NCBI RefSeq assembly: GCF_000344685.1
Contig: NW_006920410.1
Span: forward strand, 4,115,014 to 4,179,013
Direction of reading: 5' to 3'
Length of the DNA stretch: 64,000 nucleotides
Source: Gloeophyllum trabeum ATCC 11539
Taxonomy: Eukaryota > Basidiomycota > Agaricomycetes > Gloeophyllales > Gloeophyllaceae
The first letter of the stretch is position 1. Each line of letters begins with the position of its first letter. Under the pieces are notes generated by a model, which saw only the letters and a program-made list of their open reading frames with translations, was not told where the DNA came from and did not search any database. Shown one piece after another: positions 32,151-44,051 of this stretch. Position numbers and translations under genes: made by a program.

Positions 32151-32814
32151 TGTAACCAGTTCAAGTTTACGACTTCACGGTGATTATACGTACATGTTGT
32201 GCTCCGTCATAGCATTGGTCTCCAAAGCTAGCTTATATTAAATTATATGCCGCCCCGACTGGATTCGATGCCTGCACATTTAACTATGGACGCGAGGCAT
32301 TGTCAACCAGGCAAAGACACCCCCGTGAGGTTCCAAGCCATACTGTTGCGTACTGCAGGTAATACCGGGTATTACCTGTATATCAGAGGTTTGCTCGCGT
32401 GTCTTGCCGATTTGACCGTATCACCCACTTCAACAGACAGGTCGCTCACCTTCTCCTGATCCTCCCTTGTTCCCCATGACGAGGCAGCGAAATCCACCCG
32501 CGTCTTCGTCCCACGTCCGCGAGCGGTACAGATCGAGGACAACGAGGGCCCGAGCGGCATCAACGCAGCAGAAGAAGGCTGAGGAGAGTAAGGGGAATTG
32601 TTCCTGTCTTGTGTTCTGTTACATAGCGTATAGACAACAGGCATGGTCAGAATTGATGTAAGAAGGCCCTCACCGAATCTGAAGTGCCATATTCCATATT
32701 CTCATCTTGCCGAAGCCGTGTCGAGGGTAGTTCAACATCCACACCATGCTCGGTTCATTCCGAAATATCTATTCCCCCCTGTCCTGGATAGATGGGCCTG
32801 GACGGCTTGACTCA
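32151..32814. other. Spacer between the two tRNase Z relics, no gene seen
   Basis: About 660 bp with short ORFs only. It includes a small palindrome at about 32357-32377 (GCAGGTAATACC / GGTATTACCTG). Confidence 0.45.
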
Positions 32815-34200
32815 TACAAACTGGGTCGAGTTGACTCGGGGACCCAAACCAGCAGATCATGACTGGCCACCGCTTTCTTAACGTGTCCGTCATCGACACA
32901 ATCTACGGTGGCCTGCCTCTCAACCTTCAGTATGCCCGGGCTCTTGCGTTTCCGAAGTGGGCCCTTCTTGCCGGAGGTATCCCGCCAGTGCTGCTCGCCT
33001 TTGAATGCATCGAATTTATTATCAAGGAATATAGCATCGCGTGAATCTCCTTTGTACCACGGATGATGCCCACCTTGTGCGCAGGTGGTTGAGATAGAGG
33101 CTCTTGGCCCTAATTCGCCTGGCGAAGTCCCCGGCCATGCCGGGCGTGGAGTAGCCCAAATCATGAGCAAGTTGAAGCGCCCTGTCGTGCTTTTCGCGAT
33201 CTTCTTGTGAAATGTGTTCAGCCGTAGCGAGTGGCTCAGTTCTGTTTCTGTTCTCACTTGCGGCGGGTTTTGATGCTGGGGAAGAGCCTTCGGCCGACTA
33301 CTCGAGAACTGCACGGGAGACTTCAGAGACTATGCCGGTCTGGGGCTCGGAGAGAGCACCGTCTTCTTTTACCTCTACCTCATGCGCGGACCCGGTAGAA
33401 GCCGCTTGAGCGTAGGGTGCCTGTTGGCCTCTCTGCCTGCCGTTGACTGAAACTTCGCGAGTCATTTCCTCTTCGGTCGTTCTCCGAGGTTTATAGGAAA
33501 GTGCAGGGATATGGGCAATAGTTGCCTCATGCACGAGAAGATCGGCGTCCATCGCCAGTGGTTCTACGGCAGTCGAATTGGATGTGTCGCCGAGGACGAC
33601 TATTTTGTGCCCTCTACCGTCTTTACCTGCATCCTCATTGAAGACATAGCCAAGACAAGGAACTTTGATTAAGGTCCAACATAAGCCTCAACTTTGGACT
33701 TGACTTCTGATCCAGCACGTACCTCTACGGGTAAGCATCGCCGCACTTACCCGCATCCCAGGAGCCTTCAGAAAATCCTGCCAGCGGTCCCCAGGCACGT
33801 CATCATCGGCCAGAAAGTTGTCTCCGGGCCATTCATCCTGATGCAGGGCACCTGAAGTCACTGTGTCTCTTGGGCGCAGGAGTTCGTGGACCGCGTAAGG
33901 CCGTCCGAAAGCAGTGTGCGTCATTGCCAAATTCTCGCGCACAAAGCGTCTGAGACCCGAGGGGCCGTATACGGTACAGCTGGAGCTGCAAGGGCAGAAA
34001 CCTGCGTCAAAGATACACAGGAACCAGCGCACGAAGAACGCACGTCAGCCTGAGGAACCCCTGCCAATGTATCGCTGTATTAAGTCCGACCGCTGCGGCC
34101 TCTGAGTGTCGTTCGCATGAAAGGTACGATACCCATGACATGATCAGCTAGGGAAACACGATCTACGGATATCTCTACAGCCAAGAGAAATCTACACACG
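32815..34200 (-). pseudogene. tRNase Z (metallo-beta-lactamase) pseudogene, copy B
   Basis: tRNase Z removes the 3' trailer of pre-tRNAs. Recognisable parts in order are ADHVMGIVPFMRTTLRG, VYGPSGLRRFVRENLAMTH with YAVHELL, LGYVFNEDAGKDGRGHK then VVLGDTSNS, MDADLLVHEATIAH, and AEHISQEDREKHDRALQLAH with YSTPGMAGDFARRIRA and SLYLNH. The signature HxHxDH zinc motif is destroyed: only the final ADH remains and bases before it are missing. An in-frame TAG stop (33298-33300) lies between the two C-terminal blocks, with homology continuing in the same frame behind it. The end is also frame-disrupted. It is non-functional as an RNase. Confidence 0.8.
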
Positions 34201-34283
34201 GTGCATATGCGTGATGAAAATCCGGTGTACTCGGTGTACTCGGTGGCTGCGATTTCGTGAGTGAGCCGACGGCACTGGCAGGC

Positions 34284-36290
34284 ATGACTGAATTTCCGTC
34301 TCTTGACTGCCACTCGAATCATTTGTGCCACTGCTGCGACTCTGCGACGAGTCCCTACATTCTCGATAACTCTCACCGAATGGATATTACATCCCGGATA
34401 GATATCGCTAGAAGTTTGGGTCGGAATGACTATCAGCTCTCGCGTTTACGCCTTGAACAGCAGGAGGCCGAGCAGAAACTGCTGTCCATCCAACAAGAAA
34501 TCGACCGCGTTCGCGCTGAACGCAGCCGGCTGGAAGGAATGCGATACAGCCTCGCCGATGACCTCTGGTTCGAGATATTCGACATTCTTATTCTGGATGA
34601 AGACCCGCTGGAGCTCACTGGTGCCGAATTCACCGAAGCATACTACCGTCCCGTTACGCTGTCGCATGTCTGTAAGGCGTGGCGCGAGCTTATCCTGTCC
34701 GGTCACGGCAGACGATACTGGACGAGAATCCTCTTCCGTGGCCCAGTTTCGAGCAAAGGAGCAATAGGACCCCTCATAGCTTTCGCAAGACGTTCGGCAC
34801 TCCCGTCTTCGGAGTCCTTAAGCTCGCTGAAGCCGCCCCGACTCGATCTGGTTTTCATGCCAAGTCAACATACCCTACGCGATCTTCATATTTTGAAGGA
34901 GCAGATCGATTTTGCTCTCTCTACGCTCGTGTTTGAACGCCCGCCGTGGAAGTCCATTGCCTACGAGGCCCAAGACCCTGCATGTATAGGACGGCTGATT
35001 CGCAGCTTGTCGTCTTTCTTCCCCCGTCTGCTCTCGCTGCGTCTCGCTCTGGCGGCGCCCAGCTCCGGGCTTATATCCGAAGCCACCGGGGAGACGAAGG
35101 TGTTGATGTCCGGACCGTTTCACCTAGAATCTCTTCATTTGCAGCATATTACGCCACTAAGATTCCCGGTCGGCTTCTATGCGAGCCTACGACGGGCTAC
35201 GCTCAAGTATCCCGGGCGTGAGCAGCAGCTATCTTTGTCTCACCTCACGAAGTTTTTAAAGAATACACCTGTCTTGGAGAGTCTAACGCTTCATGTTGCT
35301 CCGGCGTATGACATTCTTATTCCGAATCCAGTCCATCAGCTGTTCGAAGGCAATCATCCAAATAAACCTGTTTTGTTGCACAATCTCATTGAACTAAAAT
35401 GGGGTTTCCTGCACCCGAAGGAAGTCCACCATGTCCTCCTGTTTTTGTCAACTCCATGCTTACAGTCCCTCACTCTATACCTCCACAATACCACCGAGGA
35501 CTACGAACAGGCGAAGACCCTCTTCCTCGAAAAGCCTCTCAAGTACGATTCGCTCAAGGAGCTGCACCTCCACTTCGTCGAGGCATCAGCGATGGTGTGG
35601 CGGCTGCGGAGCATGATCTTCCCGAACCTCGAGCGGCTCAGTATCGAGAACGACGACTTCGACACGGAGGAGCTCCCGGACCTGCCCGCGTTCTCCTCGC
35701 TGCTGCACATCCCCGTGATGCCGTCCGTGACGCACCTCAGCCTGTTCCGCGTCCGTCTCCCCGTCGACTGCATCGAGCGGGCCCTGGCGTGCATGCCCGC
35801 TGTCCGCGTGCTCAAGCTGGAATCGTGCCGCGGTGTGAGGAAACTCCTCGCAAGCCTGCGCGTCGCGACGGTCCTCGTCGGGAAGCCGGCGCCGGTGTAT
35901 CCCTTCCTTGAGGAGCTCTCTATCATCAACATCGCGGACTTGCAATTCGAGGGCCTCGCCGCGCTCATCAAAGAGCGCAATACAGATATCGCACGGCCGG
36001 CGGGTGAAGCGTCCGCCACGCCCCGGGTGCTTGCTACCCCCAGGAAGATAAAGGCTCTGCGCAAGGGCGTGACTGGATCTCCTGTGCGGTCGCCGAACGT
36101 GACCGTACCCAAAGATGTTTTGGACGAGGGCGAGGAGGTACGGCCATTGAAGATCACCAAGGTAGATGTGCGTGGCTGCCCCGGCGTGTCGCGGGAAGAG
36201 CTCGAATCGCTTTGGGACCTGGGTGTCGAGCTGGTGTGTGGTGACCGCCGTGGTCGGTGGGTCACGGAAGTGACCTGGAGGAGCTCTTAG
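34284..36290 (+). CDS. F-box and leucine-rich-repeat-like protein
   Basis: F-box proteins link substrates to SCF ubiquitin ligases through Skp1. A single exon of about 668 residues from the first ATG; the ATG at 34380 (MDITSRIDIARSLG) is an equally likely start, giving 636. A coiled coil rich in Gln, Glu and Arg (LRLEQQEAEQKLLSIQQEID) precedes the F-box (YSLADDLWFEIFDILIL through VTLSHVCKAWRELIL and RRYWTRILF). The remainder contains irregular leucine-rich repeats (HLESLHLQHITPLRF, LESLTLHVAPA, LQSLTLYLHN, VRVLKLESCRGV, VDVRGCPGVSREELESLW). This is one of the expanded Agaricomycete F-box families, usually with unknown substrates. Confidence 0.85.
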   Translation: MTEFPSLDCHSNHLCHCCDSATSPYILDNSHRMDITSRIDIARSLGRNDYQLSRLRLEQQEAEQKLLSIQQEIDRVRAERSRLEGMRYSLADDLWFEIFDILILDEDPLELTGAEFTEAYYRPVTLSHVCKAWRELILSGHGRRYWTRILFRGPVSSKGAIGPLIAFARRSALPSSESLSSLKPPRLDLVFMPSQHTLRDLHILKEQIDFALSTLVFERPPWKSIAYEAQDPACIGRLIRSLSSFFPRLLSLRLALAAPSSGLISEATGETKVLMSGPFHLESLHLQHITPLRFPVGFYASLRRATLKYPGREQQLSLSHLTKFLKNTPVLESLTLHVAPAYDILIPNPVHQLFEGNHPNKPVLLHNLIELKWGFLHPKEVHHVLLFLSTPCLQSLTLYLHNTTEDYEQAKTLFLEKPLKYDSLKELHLHFVEASAMVWRLRSMIFPNLERLSIENDDFDTEELPDLPAFSSLLHIPVMPSVTHLSLFRVRLPVDCIERALACMPAVRVLKLESCRGVRKLLASLRVATVLVGKPAPVYPFLEELSIINIADLQFEGLAALIKERNTDIARPAGEASATPRVLATPRKIKALRKGVTGSPVRSPNVTVPKDVLDEGEEVRPLKITKVDVRGCPGVSREELESLWDLGVELVCGDRRGRWVTEVTWRSS

Positions 36291-36605
36291 GTCACAGGTG
36301 GCCCGTCCGGAGGGTGCCACCAGCTGTGGGTCTGAGTCCATGTTTTTGTCGTCTGCTCTATTCGCTGTCTCTGCTATCATACTTCAGCTGTCCTCGCGCT
36401 ACACCACGGTCCTTTTCATATACCCTCCTCGTATCAGTCGCAATATTCAAACGTGTACAGTTAGTAACTAATCAGTTTTACAATATTAGTTCAAAAGAAC
36501 GAAGGGTATATAGTCCGTGAGTATGTCCAAGATATAATCAAGAAGTATGGTACCGATATCCAAGAGAGCGACTGATCTTCCAAGAAAGCAAGATCGTACG
36601 GAAAC
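36291..36605. other. Intergenic between convergent genes
   Basis: 315 bp separating the stop codons of the F-box and GMC genes. AT-rich, likely both 3' UTRs; nothing else seen. Confidence 0.6.
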
Positions 36606-39166
36606 CTACTGGGCGGCTTTGATGAGGTCGGCTGCCTTTTCCGCGATGCCGTACAGCCCTGCCTGCAGATGCGCGGAGAGCTGAATAGGCAAAACGGAGG
36701 CGTCGACGATGCGCAAGTTCGACGTGCCGTACACTTTCAGCTGGGAATCGACGACACCTAGCGAACCCAGGTACAATGTCAGCCTAGTGTGAAAAAGCGA
36801 CAAGTAAATAAGGAAGGACTGACCGCCGAGGTCCCTGCGCATCATGCTGCACGTCCCGATGGGGTGGTCGACCGAGCCGTACGTGCTCCGGACCCAGTTC
36901 GTCCAGTCCGCGTCCGTACCGCCGTTGGCGTCGTTCGGGACCGCGTCGTATCCCGGGGCGACCTCGCCCGTCGACAGATCGCTGCAAGTTGGACTTTCAG
37001 CGGACGGAGTGCAAAGGGAGGACAGGAGCCATCACGCACCTCAGCGGCGGGGTCTGTAACACCCTCCGGCAAAGCTTCGCGCCTGCGACTTGCACGGCCA
37101 GGTCGAAGTCGATGCCGAAGTAGTTGACGGTTGTTTGCGGCTTCTGGAAGGGGTCGGTGCTCTGTACGGCAATCAGGATTAGATTCAAACCACTGGGGAT
37201 GGAATAGCAGGGTTTCTTACCGTGATTTTAACCGTGCCTCGGCTGAACGGCAATAACTGCCACATGTCAAAGCCCAGGGCCCTATTCGCACAGTTAGAGA
37301 CGTCAATTGACCCTGGAACGAATGAACAATAAACTCACGCCGGGTAACCGGTATCATAGAACAACTCAACCAAAGGGGCTAAAGAACCCGATAAGCACGC
37401 AGAACCCTCTCAGCCCCCAGATCGACGCACCATTGTGGTTAATAATCAAGTCCGCTTGGACGCGGTACACCTGCTCGAGCGCGTCCGCCGACAACGCCGA
37501 GCCTGCCTGCGCGCTTGCCCAGCTCGCGAGCGAGCCCTGGATCTCGCTCACCCGCGCCTGGGCGCCGTCGCCGAAGAGCTGGTATATGTTCGGGTACGCG
37601 ATCGCGTCGGAGGGGCCGCGTCCACCGACGTCGAAGCCGTTGCCATTCGCCCCGATCGCGCTCGAAGTCTGCGATGCAAGATACGGTTTGAGGGAGGGTT
37701 CAAGACAAGGGGAGTGAAGTGAAGTGAGACGCTGCCGCTTACCTGTTCCTGGAGGTTCTTCCCGACGGTAGGCAGGTCGAGGAGGGTCTGGATGCCCAGC
37801 GGTGCGAGGAGCGCGGAGTCGCCGATCCCGGAGAGCTGGAGGAGCGCTGGGGTCTGCGGGCGCGTGAGTTACTCGAATCTCACCCCAATCTCGAGATGCT
37901 TGCTTGCTTACCTGGATGGCGCCAGCCGAGACAATAACCTCCCGGCGCGCGTACGCGGAGTAGGACGTGCCCGCGTCACCCGTGGGGCTGAAGGTTACCC
38001 CCGAAGCGAGCAGCGGCGCGCTGCCTGTGGAGAAGTCGATCTTGGTCACCTGACGCGCCGGTCCTCGTCAGAAACGCGCGATACGCTAACTAACACGAGA
38101 TTGCTGTTATACTGTACTGACCTGGTGGCTGACGAGGGTGAGCCAGTTCGTCCGGTCGTACTCTACCGGCGTGAGATAAGCCTGTGGGGCAGATGAGCGG
38201 TGGTCCGAGTCGTGCCAGTTGATCGTCTGCAGGCGCGTTAGTTAGTGCCACCACTCAACACTCTAGCGCAAGTGCCGTGTATCTCACAAAAGGGGTGATT
38301 GAGACGCAATTGCCGTCTCCGCCGTTGATGTCGGGGCAATGGGCGAGCCCGGTGAGGTTCCCGATGGACGCGATGAAAGCCGGCTGCTGCGGTCCGCCGT
38401 ACATCTCATCGGGGTAGGTGACCTGCACGGGTCCCTGCGTCCCGTGGTACGCATCGTTTGACTGCGCGCCTTTCGCTCGCTGCTGGTCGTTTGGCGCGCT
38501 GAAGCCTTCGGACTGGAATGGCGCCGTATCATATTAACTTCACGTAAATGAATTGCGAATATGCATGCCCCCGGACCTTTTGCATGTAACTGAAAAGGCT
38601 GTCCCAGTTCCAGCCCACGTCGGCTTCTGACGGGTCCAGTAAGGAAGATAGCGCGTCGAATTGGGCGCTCATGCCGCGAGTGTAGTGGCCCCCGTTTATG
38701 GAGGAGCTACCGCCCAGGGTCTTACCGCTGTTTTGGGATGTCAGATTAAGTTGTCACTTACTATGCTATACGTGATGTGCTTACCCCCGGATGACCTTCC
38801 CATCTTCCGCAGGCCAGGCCCAGTCCAGTTCGGTGTCGAAAGCCTGAGCTGGAAGCGAAGTCAGCATGAGTGCATACCGTACGAGCAGTGTCACATACAA
38901 TACGCGTAAATGTCGTACACTCTGGGATCTCCTCTGTCATCTGCGCCTGCTTCGATGAGCAGTACGCTGATATCCTGGTTCTCCGCTAGTCTTGCAGCGA
39001 CGGTCGTTCCGCCGAGACCAGCACCCACCACGATGTAATCGAACGTCTGCCAGGCAGCGCCGCTCGGGTCTGAAGTTACCCCGGAAGCGCGCTTTTGCAG
39101 AGGAGGACCGGCAAGGGCGATCGTGGCCAGACAAAGTGCGGGCAACACCGCACGCAGGGGGGCCAT
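36606..39166 (-). CDS. Secreted GMC oxidoreductase (AA3-type flavoenzyme)
   Basis: GMC enzymes oxidise alcohols or sugars with FAD and often make H2O2 that feeds peroxidases or LPMOs. The product begins [20 protein letters not shown], a signal peptide, then the FAD-binding Rossmann motif [20 protein letters not shown] with VLLIEAG. Later landmarks are [61 protein letters not shown] with the catalytic His, and [20 protein letters not shown] with the second catalytic His. About nine short introns interrupt the gene; I did not fix every exon. Expected length is about 590 residues. It resembles glucose-oxidase/aryl-alcohol-oxidase-like AA3_2 members, but the substrate cannot be assigned by eye. 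Confidence 0.9.
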
Positions 39167-41150
39167 TTTCTGCGACAGGGAAGGGGGAATAAGATGTCTT
39201 GCCAATAGGGCGGGCGCTTTTAACTGTGCATATGCTAGCCACGGTCCAGTGAGGCCGTCGGGGGATGGCCACACCCTTTGGGATGGAAATCATGCCAGTC
39301 ACTGGAAGTCGCTTAGCACTCTGGGGTAAGGCTATGATGCTGTGTCGCCGACTTACAAACTCGGCGCGACGACGACGGAAAGCGTCAATCTGTCTTGGCA
39401 AGGTATGACGCCAAAGAAACGCCACTATTGGCTCGGTTAGCTTGATATACCGACGGCTTCCCTTCCTCGACTCCCTTTGAGTTTCATTGACAGTCATATA
39501 AGCCATCCAGTTTTCCTCCATGTTACAGGTTCCATGTCGTGTCAGTGAGGAGAGTGGGGTACAATATAGATGTAAACGTCGTTAGAGAGTCAACTCCCCT
39601 CCTCAGGGTCGATGGGACAGCGTCATCAGCATGTGACGCATCGTCCTGAAATTTGGACTTGGGGCGTCTCATTCTCTTCATGCATATGAATCGACTTGAT
39701 GGCTTCTGCAGCCCACATACATGGGTGAAGCAACGATGAGAATCGAGAGAAATGGGCCTACGCCAGGCTATCTCAGGCTGTGGCGCCCAACCCCAAAATG
39801 ATGCAGGTGCCGCGGAGTGCACTCGCGATCTGATGAATCCCGCGTGGCAGACCGTCCCTTCATGTCGCCGACGCTGCTTCAACAGACGCGGTGCACCGTA
39901 GGCACTGCACTTCACGAAAGACTCAGCCACACCAGCCCATCAGACGCAGAGTCTGAACATCTACAGCTGTGGTATGGTACCGCACTGGATTCTGGTTTGT
40001 GCAGTACACTCTAAATTTCGCGGAGCCGCCAGGCGGAAGGAACCTCCTGTGGCGGTGTCTCTTAGGGCCCGTTCAGCCACCCGGGTCAGCCACACTGGAA
40101 AGATGGTCTACTAGACGGTCTACGCCTGCTGAACAACATACTAGTAGCGAGGATCCCCGCTCTGTACACTAGCGACTTGCGCGAAAGCGGAAGTTGTGGC
40201 AACGAATATGCGCAAAATCTATTACCTGACCATGCCCGGTATGCCCGCTCGCCCCCGATTCCAAGTTTCTTTCAGAAACCACACTCCATTCCAGCCTCAA
40301 CTCGCGATCCCGCCCCCCATCGCGCCTCGCACGCAGACCGAATCAGCCGACCAGCCCACTGGACCAGGCCTCCGAGCCAAACGCACAACCGTCCACCAAA
40401 ACTTGATCGGCGAGACCACAGTCCCTCGTCGATCACCTCGCGCGCGGTGGAGCCGCGGTCGCACAGATGCATCCGCCCAGTCACGCGCGAGATCACCCAG
40501 CACACGGATCTCGACGCTCGGGGGGGTGGGGGGGTCTAGATCTCCCTATCTTTCTTTGTGTGTCCACTCAAGGCGATCTTGAATCTTTGATCATTACTGA
40601 CCACACCTCGATCTCTGCCCCGCCGGCGGGCGGAAGCAAACCTGCTTGGTCATTATCCCTTCAGCTTGCAGTAGTCGATCAACCATTAGGCTGCAGGATG
40701 ATTATGATTAGATGGGTGAATAAATCCTTTTATAGATGTGAATGCTTGCTCACTCCCATTTTATTGAACCTCCCCTGCATCTCCCCCCGGAGATCTCGGT
40801 CAGAGTGCACCCGCGTCCAATCTCTGCTCTAGGCAAGGTCTTGTCATTGAGTGAGGCTGTGGCTCGAATACAGCCGAAACGATAGGCCGGCTTGCATATG
40901 CCACTCTTCGCCGGGGTACTCAGTCCACCAGCGAGGAAAAGTTCTCAGGACATTAGATTACACAACTATTGCAGCAGCAACGCTACGTATGTGTACATTG
41001 TACCACTATAACACAACGATATGATAATGTAACAACACGATGATAATGCAGCGACGGTACGAACGCGTGTATGCTCCTACCAATAAGTGATCCGATAAAT
41101 ACGACAGCAAAGATCTAGCACGGATACCGAGGGCACAGAGCAGAGGCGCC
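39167..41150. other. 2-kb intergenic region, no gene seen
   Basis: The left part should carry the GMC promoter. The rest has overlapping short ORFs in several frames without family features (for example 39523-39930 minus, 40196-40582 plus), and a G-run (GGGGGGGTGGGGGGGTC) at about 40521-40537. Confidence 0.5.
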
Positions 41151-42641
41151 CTACTGCGCGCGCCCAAAGGGCGCATCTGACGTCCACTGCACGCCGTCGG
41201 GCGGGTACTCCAATGGCGGCGAGGGCAGCCCCATTCCCTGGCTCTGCTGGCTGTGGAATAGCGCGGGCACGGAGAAGCGCTGCGCGTGCACCGCGCGCGG
41301 CTGCAGGAATATCGGCGTCACGTCCGTCGCGCCGCTCGACAGCGAGCGGCCGTGCCCTTGCGAAATCGATGCATTCGGCGCAAGGAACCGCGAGGACATC
41401 GGGGATGCAGAACTACGACGGACAAAATCATGAGCATCTATCCCAACACAACCGTGTGGTGACAAGCACGCTTACCTCGGAACGTCGAGCCCCGCCACCC
41501 CGCCCCGCACAGACGACAGCGGGTACGCCTGCGTCAGCACCCCCCGATACTCGATCTCCCCCATCGACACATCCGACGCAAAGCTCGCGCGGCTCGCCGC
41601 GCTGCCCACATCGCTCGGCACGTCCGCGCGGGGCCGTATCGTCAGCTGCTCCTGCTCCTCCCTGACGGGCGCCCACCCCTCGCGCTGCTGGATATTCGAC
41701 GCCGCGCCGAGGTTCAGCGGCGGCGGGCGCGGCTTCTTCTTCTGGGCCGAGGCGTCGGGGCCGTCGGGGAGGGAGACGACGGAGGAGCGCCGCGAGGACG
41801 CGGACGAGGGCGGGCTCCCGCTCGAGGTGCTCGCGGGCGGCTTGTTCTTCGGCTTGTTGGGCCCGCGCATGCGCCGCTCGGGCGCGTACTCGCAGATGAG
41901 CCCGCGGCTGACGCAGCGCCCGCAGGCGGGGTGCTCGCCGCTGCACTGCGGGGTCGTTAGCATCAGCGAAGACAGGGAGAGGGGGATGCTCACCTTGGCC
42001 TTTCTCGTGCGGCACTTCTCGCACGCCTGGGCGGTGCGCAGGCGGGGATGTTCTGCCGACCGGTAGACCATGTTGTTCGAGGGGTCGAGGGAGCCAGCCA
42101 TCGTCCAGTGCTCGCGGGACATCCCGCCCTGCGCCGCCGCCGAGCTCGAGGACGCCATGGGCGGCAACGACTGCCGCGCCGCATACGGGTCGTACGCCTG
42201 CGTCTGCGGGGCGAACAGGAGCTGGTCGGTGGGCAGAGACCCCCGGCGCATACCCGAGGATGTCCCGGGGAAGGTGAAGTCGGCGTCGAAGGACGCCCAC
42301 TGGGCGTGGGCGTTCCCGTCTGGGAGGGACGGCGGGAGCTGGAGCGGGTAGGATGGGGCGCTGCGCGGGCTGAGCGGGGCTTCGTACGCGACCTGCGGGG
42401 GCGGCGCCATGTTGAGCGGGGAGAGGTAGTCTGGCGGGTAGTAGAACTGGTCGGCGACGTATTGCTGCTGGGCGGCGAGGGCGGGGTAGGCGAGCTCTTG
42501 GGGGAGAAGGTAGGCGTGCTCGATGCCGAGGGCGTTGTCGGGCGGGGGGACGTTGCGGGGGTAGGCCTGGAGGAGGTACTTTGATTCCATGGGGTAAGCG
42601 AGCTCGTCGTACGCCGCAGGCGGGATGAATTCGCAGGACAT
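41151..42641 (-). CDS. Zn2Cys6 (fungal Zn-cluster) transcription factor
   Basis: Binuclear zinc-cluster proteins are fungal DNA-binding regulators. Three exons (41994-42641, 41476-41945, 41151-41412) give 459 residues. The cluster is CEKCRTRKAK, a 48-bp intron, then CSGEHPACGRCVSRGLICEY followed by basic linker residues (PERRMRGPNKPKNK). The six cysteines are complete. The N-terminal 200 residues are rich in Tyr, Pro, Gln and Ala; the C-terminal part is Ser/Pro-rich, and no fungal_trans middle homology region is seen. I begin at MSCEFIPPAAYDELAYPMES, the first ATG in frame. The protein is shorter than typical GAL4-like factors and carries the zinc cluster in its middle. It lies 1.4 kb from an LPMO gene, but no regulatory link can be claimed. 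Confidence 0.88.
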
Positions 42642-44051
42642 AACACACTTTCCGCAGCGGTCAAGAGGGCTGATATGGGCGCTAGGCAATAGAAGTAGGC
42701 GAGCGATTAGCAGCAGGCAGGATACGAATCAAAGTCAACGTGATGCAGAGCACAGCGATGCGAAATTGGACATTTTTATCAGAGGCAGCGCTACCGAGAC
42801 TTCCACAGCCGGAAGCTGCGGCTTAATTAAGTTAATTATCGGGAAGGGATCGCAGAAAGCACCCGATGCGATCGACAGGCCCGGTCTCAATCGCCACCCT
42901 GGCCCGGAATGGCAAGCAGGGGAAAGGAGCGTCCCTGCAAGACTTCCCGGCGGCCTGCTCGATCTGCCCAGAAGGCTAGAACGGCCAAGACGTGCTCTCC
43001 CGCCGCCTGTTGTATTGCTGGACGCCACAGCTGGGGGCAGCTGGGGAGGGGCAGTTTACTTGCATCAATCATCTCCGGGGAAATCAGACCAGAAATTGTG
43101 ACATGGACTGACATATGATGGATTCGAATCCCAGTCTGGCCTATCGCAGGCTGGGACGCCCAGATCGTTGCCAGATCGTTTGACGTCTAGTCCACGCGCT
43201 GTCAACCAACTCCTTCGCGTCAAAGTACCTCTTGACTGCATATGCCATCAGCTCATCCAGTGGTTGACAATTCGAACGAACAGCGACCGTTTTACGAACC
43301 TTGGGGTGAAGTACGCTGACTCTTGCGAGTTCTATGCCTGCCTGAATGCTTGCGAGAATCACCGCGAACTACGCAGGCCACCGGAGCTGCACATCTGGGT
43401 TATTCCTCCGCCTCACCCATTTCCCCCGGCCCACAAAGACAATAGCGACAAAACACCCCATGTCTCGCACGCCTCCCCCCTGGTGGATTGGCAGCATATG
43501 TCAACGCTGACTTCTTCCTTATTCGCTTCTGAAGTACAGTCTGAGGGTTGCCACAGCGTTAGAAGAGCCACGCGAAGGCGCCGATAGGTCGATCGACGAT
43601 CAGATCGTACCCCCGGCCCGGGGAGCGTCATAGCCGAGCCAATGGGGAGTGCATGCAGCCATCCACTTGAGTACTTCGAGCATACGCATGGAACCAAGTA
43701 GAAGAGCGCACTCGAGCTCCTAACTTGAGAAGTATCTCTTCTCCAGTCTTATGGGACATATCCACACAGCCCCACCACAGCCTCAATCGCAGACTCAGAA
43801 CCGACCCCATGAACGATACAAGAATGCATTTATGCAAGGTAATGCGTGGTGGTGGTGATACAGCAGTTATCCAGTGCGATACAAAGAGCGGGCGGGTAAT
43901 AGATACAGCAATAATACCCAGTGCGACAGCCATCCCAATAACAATGATAAGTTACCTCCATCCTGTCGTTGTCGTCATCATGACCAGTCGTGATGAGCGC
44001 GTGAGTGAGCTATAATACAGTCTAAACCAAGCGCGAGACAGCGGGTGGGAA
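42642..44051. other. 1.4-kb intergenic region, no gene seen
   Basis: Likely promoter DNA of the Zn2Cys6 gene on the left and 3' UTR of the LPMO on the right. A tRNA-like B-box (GGATTCGAATCCC, near 43108) has no cloverleaf around it. Confidence 0.5.

Noticed and set aside
37366..38049. 227-codon ORF inside the GMC gene as a separate gene
   Set aside because: It is the GMC frame read through introns; the residues on either side of the introns match GMC motifs.
40521..40537. G-run as a functional G-quadruplex
   Set aside because: Only two long G-runs separated by one base; not enough tracts for a convincing quadruplex motif.
41428..42648. 406-codon minus-strand ORF in another frame of the Zn2Cys6 gene
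   Set aside because: It is Arg/Pro/Ala-rich, typical of a GC-rich shadow frame; the zinc cluster is in the other frame.
43100..43125. Third tRNA gene suggested by a B-box (GGATTCGAATCCC)
   Set aside because: No acceptor stem, D arm or anticodon arm can be folded around it.
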